A stretch of 36,201 nt of DNA from Clostridiales bacterium (GTDB lineage: Bacteria; Bacillota_A; Clostridia; Christensenellales; Aristaeellaceae), in NCBI GenBank assembly GCA_024684665.1, contig JAIKWN010000237.1:1-36201 (forward strand), in the 5' to 3' direction. Position numbers and translations under genes: made by a program. Below are positions 32,190 through 36,201 of the stretch, piece after piece (positions within the stretch are counted from its first letter, which is position 1; each line of letters opens with the position of its first letter). The notes beneath the pieces were generated by a model. That model had not been told where the DNA came from. It saw only the letters and a list, made by a program, of their open reading frames with translations, and ran no database searches.

Positions 32190-34121
32190 TCACTCCATTA
32201 GGTAAGTATACCGGACCGTGAGGCGGGGCATGCTGTCGTAGAGGCCGAAGGCTTCGCCGTAGATCCGGTAACGGACGCCCAGCTGCCAGGTGGTCTTGGA
32301 GCTGTTTTCGAGGAGCACGAGCTTTTCGAAGGTCTCCGTGCCAATGTCCATGATCGCCATCTGGGGAGAGGTGCTGATGATTCGCTTGATGACGCCGGTG
32401 CCCACATAAATGGTACCGTTTTTCTTGCGCAGATCCATGTAGTTGATGAGGTCGCTATACTGGGAGTCGAGGTCCCAGGCCCGGCGGGTATAGACGTCTG
32501 CCGTCGGCATGAAATAGACCGTATGGGTGATGACGGAGTCCGCCCTTCCTTCATAGGAGGCGCGGATGACGACGTCGTTGTTGCCGAGGACGGGGAACAG
32601 GGGCTTGAAGGTGAATTCGCCCGTCTCGCTGTTGACCACTAGGTTCTCGTGGGGGGATTCGATGGTGACCGTTGCGCCGGGAAGGGTCGTCCCGGAAATC
32701 GTTGTCTGATGCAGTGGGTCGTCGTCCTCGTAGTTCCACTCCGTGATGACGGTCGGCACCAGTTCAAGGGGAATCTCCTGGGGCGCGCGGTAGAGCACGA
32801 CCTCCATCTTGTTCTCCCGGTAAAACTTGCTCTTCACCGATATGGAGATCGTATTGTCCCCGACGGGAAGCACCTGCACGTTCTTGGAGACGTTGCCCGT
32901 TTCCCGGATGAGGGTCGAAACGTTGGTACCGTCGATGTACACGGTGGAACCGGCCAGCACGTTGAGCCGCACTTCGTAGATGGAAACGCCCACCTCCGCC
33001 CGGATGGTTCCGGGATTGAGCAGATATACGGGAGAAATCGGGACATCGATGGTGAAATGCTGTGGTTCGAGCGCGTACTGTTCTCCGTTCGCGGCATAGC
33101 GGATAAAGGGGTTGATCGTGATCTCCGCCGTATCGGTTTCATATACTTTGGCATAGGTCGAGGAGTCGGTGTCGTACCACATGTAATCGGGGATAGTGAG
33201 GGTCACGTTTCCGTCCGCGATGACGTAGGTGGAGGCGGTCTCCTGCAGGTAGACCGTGGCGTTTTCCCTGCCGCGGACGATGATGGTATGGGCGGGATGG
33301 CCGTCCTGCGTGACGGTGGCGAAGCATTCCACACTCGATTCGTTGTCCCTTCGCACCTGCTGGTCCTGCTGCTGGGCGAACCATCGCGCGCCCAGGATGC
33401 CGCCGAGGGTGAACAGGCCGGCGGCGGCGAAAAAGAGAAAGACAAACAGGACGCGCCGGAGGATGCGCTTCTTTTTCTTCTGGTTCCCGATTTCCCGTTC
33501 TGCGCTGTTCTTCCCGCCCCTGCGACTGGCCGGGCGGCCGATGAGGGCGTCCGCGTCTTCCGGGTTTACGCCGTCTTCCGGGTCGTATCCGTCCACGTAT
33601 ACGGGGACGTCCGTCCGGCGGTCGTCGAAGCGGAACTTTTCGACAGATTTGTTCTGGCGGCGGGGATGAACGGGGGCGGCATATACCGTGCCCGTGCTCT
33701 CTTCCTCTTCCCGCCGTTCTTCCTCCCGCGGGGCGGCAACCCTTCTGCTTCCCGCCCTTCGGGGCTCCTCCTCCCGGGGGCGGATCACTTCCGCTTCCTG
33801 CACGGAACGGCGGGCTTCCCCCAACTGGCGGCGGAGCGTCTCCATCCTGCGCTCGCCCTCGTCTCTCCGACGTGCGAGGGCTTCCAGTTCATCGGCCAGG
33901 CCTTCCGGGGTATAAGCCTCCGGATCATACGGTGCAGGTTCCGGCAGCGCGCCTTCCTTTTCGCCTTCCTCGTATTTCGTGATACGCAGCGAGGGCTTCT
34001 TTTCGTGCAGCGCGTCTTCCCAGTCTGCCTTTTCCGGCGCTTCCTCGGGAAGGGGCACGCCGCATTTTACGCAGTTCGGCAGGTAAGCGCGGTTCCAGGC
34101 GCCGCAGTTCGGGCACTTCAT
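32190..34121 (-). CDS. Zinc-ribbon, single-pass membrane protein with large outer region
   Basis: The 643-residue product starts MKCPNCGAWN, preceded by GGAGG (plus-strand 34133-34137). A zinc ribbon (Cys3, Cys6, Cys17, Cys20) is followed by a charged coiled-coil-like region (about 70-145) and a disordered stretch. One membrane helix is at about 223-247 after K-K-K-K-R. About 395 residues then lie outside, by the positive-inside rule. The outer part is beta-rich and includes segments resembling Ig-like or PEGA-like modules (L-N-V-L-A-G-S-T-V-Y-I-D-G; G-T-T-L-P-G-A-T-V-T-I). This is the topology of a receptor or scaffold joining a cytoplasmic zinc ribbon to the cell wall. No named family is recognised. 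It has its own promoter and is separated by a terminator from the lipoprotein gene upstream. Confidence 0.82.
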   Translation of the reverse strand: MKCPNCGAWNRAYLPNCVKCGVPLPEEAPEKADWEDALHEKKPSLRITKYEEGEKEGALPEPAPYDPEAYTPEGLADELEALARRRDEGERRMETLRRQLGEARRSVQEAEVIRPREEEPRRAGSRRVAAPREEERREEEESTGTVYAAPVHPRRQNKSVEKFRFDDRRTDVPVYVDGYDPEDGVNPEDADALIGRPASRRGGKNSAEREIGNQKKKKRILRRVLFVFLFFAAAGLFTLGGILGARWFAQQQDQQVRRDNESSVECFATVTQDGHPAHTIIVRGRENATVYLQETASTYVIADGNVTLTIPDYMWYDTDSSTYAKVYETDTAEITINPFIRYAANGEQYALEPQHFTIDVPISPVYLLNPGTIRAEVGVSIYEVRLNVLAGSTVYIDGTNVSTLIRETGNVSKNVQVLPVGDNTISISVKSKFYRENKMEVVLYRAPQEIPLELVPTVITEWNYEDDDPLHQTTISGTTLPGATVTIESPHENLVVNSETGEFTFKPLFPVLGNNDVVIRASYEGRADSVITHTVYFMPTADVYTRRAWDLDSQYSDLINYMDLRKKNGTIYVGTGVIKRIISTSPQMAIMDIGTETFEKLVLLENSSKTTWQLGVRYRIYGEAFGLYDSMPRLTVRYTYLME

Positions 34122-34160
34122 TGCAGGCAATTCCTCCGGTTGCAGTAGTGTCTTATGCTG

Positions 34161-34189
34161 ATTGTATTCGGTTTGAAAGCGCAAGTCAA
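34161..34189 (-). promoter_or_regulatory. Sigma-A promoter of the zinc-ribbon membrane protein gene
   Basis: On the minus strand TTGACT (34189-34184) and TACAAT (34166-34161) are 17 nt apart, about 40 nt upstream of the start codon. The transcript start would be near 34154, which excludes the longer frame beginning at 34211. Confidence 0.82.
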
Positions 34190-34216
34190 CCGTCCGGGGA
34201 GACGAGGGCATGCAAA

Positions 34217-34244
34217 GCGCCGGAGAAGCGGACTTCTCCGGCGC
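34217..34244 (-). terminator. Terminator of the lipoprotein gene
   Basis: GCGCCGGAGAAG (34217-34228) and CTTCTCCGGCGC (34233-34244) form a perfect 12-bp stem with a 4-nt loop. On the minus strand it is followed by TTTGC. The stem is very stable but the T-run is short. Confidence 0.75.
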
Positions 34245-34278
34245 GACAAGGGTTTGGTTTCAGAGAGGTTTTCGCGGA

Positions 34279-36126
34279 TCACTGTGCGGCTTCACGGAGG
34301 AACGCGATCAGCTGTTCCGGCGTGATGCGGATCGTTTCCTGACCGGAAAGGGGCTCTGCCGCCTTCGCTGGGATGCGGGAAAGCGCGGCGGCGAAGTGCT
34401 GCACGGGCGCCTCCTCCTCTTGTATGGACCCATCGGGTTTATGGCGGAGGGAGCGTTCCGTCAGGGTGATGGAAAGCTTATTTCCGCCTCCGGCGGATAC
34501 GCGCAGCAGCGTGTGGCTTTCCGCCGTCCGCAGCGGCATCCCGATGGGGCGGGAAATGATTGCATAGTCTAGGAGATAGTCGTCCTTTTCGTCGAAACCG
34601 CCGGTGACGCTGCGCTCCAGGGAATCCCTTCCAGTCTGACGGATTTTCAGGCTGCCGCCCGGTGCGAGTGAAGCGGTGAGCTGGCTCTTTCCGTCATGCA
34701 CGGCCAAGCGCAGATCGTCTCCCATTCTTGTGAACTGCAGGGAAACGGTTCGGTTCTGTTTGGAAAGGTTTAGGGTCCCCGTCAGGGAAGCAAGCGGATT
34801 AAAACGGTCCCCGGAGCGGCTGCCGGAAAGGCTCCCGGAGACCCGCTGCCCCTGTTTGGTCAGAGCGTAATGCATGGAAAAGGCATTATGCCGCCGGAAG
34901 CCGGACAGATTGGCCTGAAGGGTGAGAGCCGGAACTTCCAGCGAGGCGGAGAAGTTTCCCGCTTCGTCGCGGTTCCAGCGGAAGGACGAAGTACGCCCGT
35001 TTGCACTGCAGCTTGCCTGGAAGCGGCTCGGCGCGAAGTCGTATTCGGCGACGACCGTTCCCCAGCCCGGGAAATGCACCCTTCCCGGACGGACGACGAG
35101 CTGGCCGCTGCCCGCGGGCTCTCCGTATTCGCGGACAGAGGTCGAGGTGAGCTGCACGTTCAGGAAGGATTCTCCGAAGCGGATGAGCTCCGCTTCCCCT
35201 CTCAGCAGGCCGGAGCGCAGGCTTCCTTCCGCCCGGAGTTCGCTGAGGCGCGCGGGCAGGGCGGCGTTCAGGGAGAAATCTCCCTTCCGGCTGTTGACGA
35301 GGAGATGCAGGGCTGCGGTTTCCGCGCCGGAGACCGAAACCGACCCGTCGAAGCGCAGGAGCCGGTCGCTGCTGCCCGAGAAAGCGAGGGTCACCGGCGT
35401 GCCGGAGGCTGAAAGCGTGATCGTGCCTTCCGCAAGGGCGCTGCCGATCCGGATATCCCCGTCCAGGGAGGCGTCCTTCGGCAGGGCGAGCAGCATCTCC
35501 CGCGCCTCCGGCCACGCGGCACGCACGGCTTCCGCGGTCAGTTCGTCCTGCCCAGCCGACCTTGCGTACATATTCAGCATATAAAGGATCGCGCCGAGGT
35601 ACCGGTCCGATCCGACGGCAGCGTCTCCGAATTCCGCCAGGGCGGGCAGCAGCGTCTCCGCCGTGTAGGAAAGGCGGATGGCCAGCGCGTCCTCAGTCTG
35701 TTCCGTCCGGATGCCGGGCAGAAGGACCCGGGAGCCGAAGAGCCCCGCGATCTCGCCCCAGACCTGCAGGGACTCATTACCCTGCGAAGCCGGCCGCTTC
35801 GCGAAGTCCGCGTAGCGCAGTTCGTACACCGTGCCGTCTGCGGAGAACCACGCTGCCTCGTTCCCGATCTGCAGCGCGGCAGGTCCGCCGGGGAGATCGG
35901 CCCGCAGGGCAAGCACGCCGTCCTTCATGCCGAGCGTGCCGGAGAACGCGCCTCCCTTGCGCTGTTCGACCGTGAGCCGCATCGATTCTTTTTCCGGATC
36001 GAAGTTCTGGAAAAATGCCGAAACGGCTTTCCCGAAAGACACAAACGGTATTCCCTCTGCGGGCGCGGAGGAGCAGGATGCAAGCAGCGCGGCGAGGCAG
36101 AGGAAACAGCAGAGGATTCTTCTCAT
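34279..36126 (-). CDS. Large lipoprotein of unknown function (615 aa)
   Basis: The start at 36126 has AAGGAGA upstream (reverse of 36132-36138). The leader M-R-R-I-L-C-C-F-L-C-L-A-A-L-L-A-S-C ends in a good lipobox with Cys18 as the lipidated residue, so the protein is anchored to the outer face of the membrane. The mature part is long and appears rich in beta strands with repeated short alternating segments (L-S-Y-T-A-E-T, V-S-V-S-G-A-E-T, T-G-T-L-N-L-S-K). No catalytic motif or known domain is recognised. Its C terminus (I-R-I-T-P-E-Q-L-I-A-F-L-R-E-A) is helical. It could be a sensor, chaperone or polymer-binding protein. It lies directly upstream of the zinc-ribbon membrane gene on the same strand. 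Confidence 0.8.
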   Translation of the reverse strand: MRRILCCFLCLAALLASCSSAPAEGIPFVSFGKAVSAFFQNFDPEKESMRLTVEQRKGGAFSGTLGMKDGVLALRADLPGGPAALQIGNEAAWFSADGTVYELRYADFAKRPASQGNESLQVWGEIAGLFGSRVLLPGIRTEQTEDALAIRLSYTAETLLPALAEFGDAAVGSDRYLGAILYMLNMYARSAGQDELTAEAVRAAWPEAREMLLALPKDASLDGDIRIGSALAEGTITLSASGTPVTLAFSGSSDRLLRFDGSVSVSGAETAALHLLVNSRKGDFSLNAALPARLSELRAEGSLRSGLLRGEAELIRFGESFLNVQLTSTSVREYGEPAGSGQLVVRPGRVHFPGWGTVVAEYDFAPSRFQASCSANGRTSSFRWNRDEAGNFSASLEVPALTLQANLSGFRRHNAFSMHYALTKQGQRVSGSLSGSRSGDRFNPLASLTGTLNLSKQNRTVSLQFTRMGDDLRLAVHDGKSQLTASLAPGGSLKIRQTGRDSLERSVTGGFDEKDDYLLDYAIISRPIGMPLRTAESHTLLRVSAGGGNKLSITLTERSLRHKPDGSIQEEEAPVQHFAAALSRIPAKAAEPLSGQETIRITPEQLIAFLREAAQ

Positions 36127-36201
36127 AGTAGTCTCCTTTATATCGTCGTTCAGCGTAAACAGGGGGGACAGCCGACGCCGGAAGGGGGGCAGGCTCCTGA
36201 T
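36127..36201 (-). other. Upstream region of the lipoprotein gene
   Basis: Apart from the ribosome-binding site, TATAAA (minus strand, about 36142-36137) and TTTACG are visible but only 11 nt apart, so I do not call a promoter. The window ends here and no further gene start is visible. Confidence 0.4.

Noticed and set aside
32649..34148. 499-residue plus-strand frame opposite the zinc-ribbon membrane protein
   Set aside because: The minus-strand gene has a promoter, GGAGG site, CxxC pairs and a membrane helix; the plus frame shows none of these.

Overview
The window looks like chromosomal DNA from a GC-rich, anaerobe-type member of the Bacillota, most likely class Clostridia. The basis is gene content and order: mrnC-thyX-rlmB-rae1(yacP)-sigH, tig-clpP-clpX-lon-engB, a SpoIID-domain protein, VanW-family secreted proteins, bacterial SH3 domains, strong GGAGG ribosome-binding sites with GTG and TTG starts, and sigma-A promoters that all have 17-nt spacers. 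I cannot assign a genus. No rRNA, tRNA, CRISPR array, insertion sequence, phage gene or integrase was found.

Layout. (1) 1-905: efp from its own promoter, a 57-residue zinc-ribbon protein 3 nt behind it, and a terminator. (2) 922-4298: a long inverted repeat, two overlapping secreted SH3+VanW proteins and surE. (3) 4295-8570: an ftsK/spoIIIE-type translocase whose promoter overlaps the surE stop, then a cysteine-cluster membrane protein (RseC/SoxR-reducer family) and thioredoxin, closed by a terminator. (4) 8680-17279: nine tightly packed genes (SpoIID-domain protein, tRNA adenine methyltransferase, MATE transporter, C39-like peptidase, mrnC, thyX, rlmB, rae1/yacP, sigH), several joined by 4-nt stop/start overlaps. 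(5) 17321-23960: protein quality control, tig-clpP-clpX ending in a terminator, then lon-engB from a separate promoter. (6) 24037-30375: a sugar-use locus. A divergent LacI-family repressor faces a substrate-binding protein, two CUT1 permeases and a GH127 beta-L-arabinofuranosidase-like enzyme, with three AAACGT-centred operator-like sites between them. No ATPase is present, so a shared MsmX-type ATPase elsewhere is inferred. (7) 30434-36126: a secreted SH3/peptidoglycan-binding protein with an uncharacterised His/Asp-rich C-terminal domain, converging on two minus-strand genes: a zinc-ribbon, single-pass membrane protein with a large outer region, and a large lipoprotein of unknown function.

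How it fits together. Most of the window is core information processing and proteostasis. The less ordinary material is envelope-related: four secreted SH3 proteins, two of them VanW paralogs that keep an identically spaced Cys/His/Asp set, a secreted C39-like peptidase beside the SpoIID-domain gene, and the three-gene envelope group at the right end. The sugar locus is a self-contained, probably negatively autoregulated arabinoside-use module. Degenerate 9-nt periodic purine-rich spacers precede surE, trxA and the SpoIID-domain gene; I cannot explain them with a standard feature type. Every gene-free stretch is shorter than 300 bases; what each longer one holds is given in the feature list.
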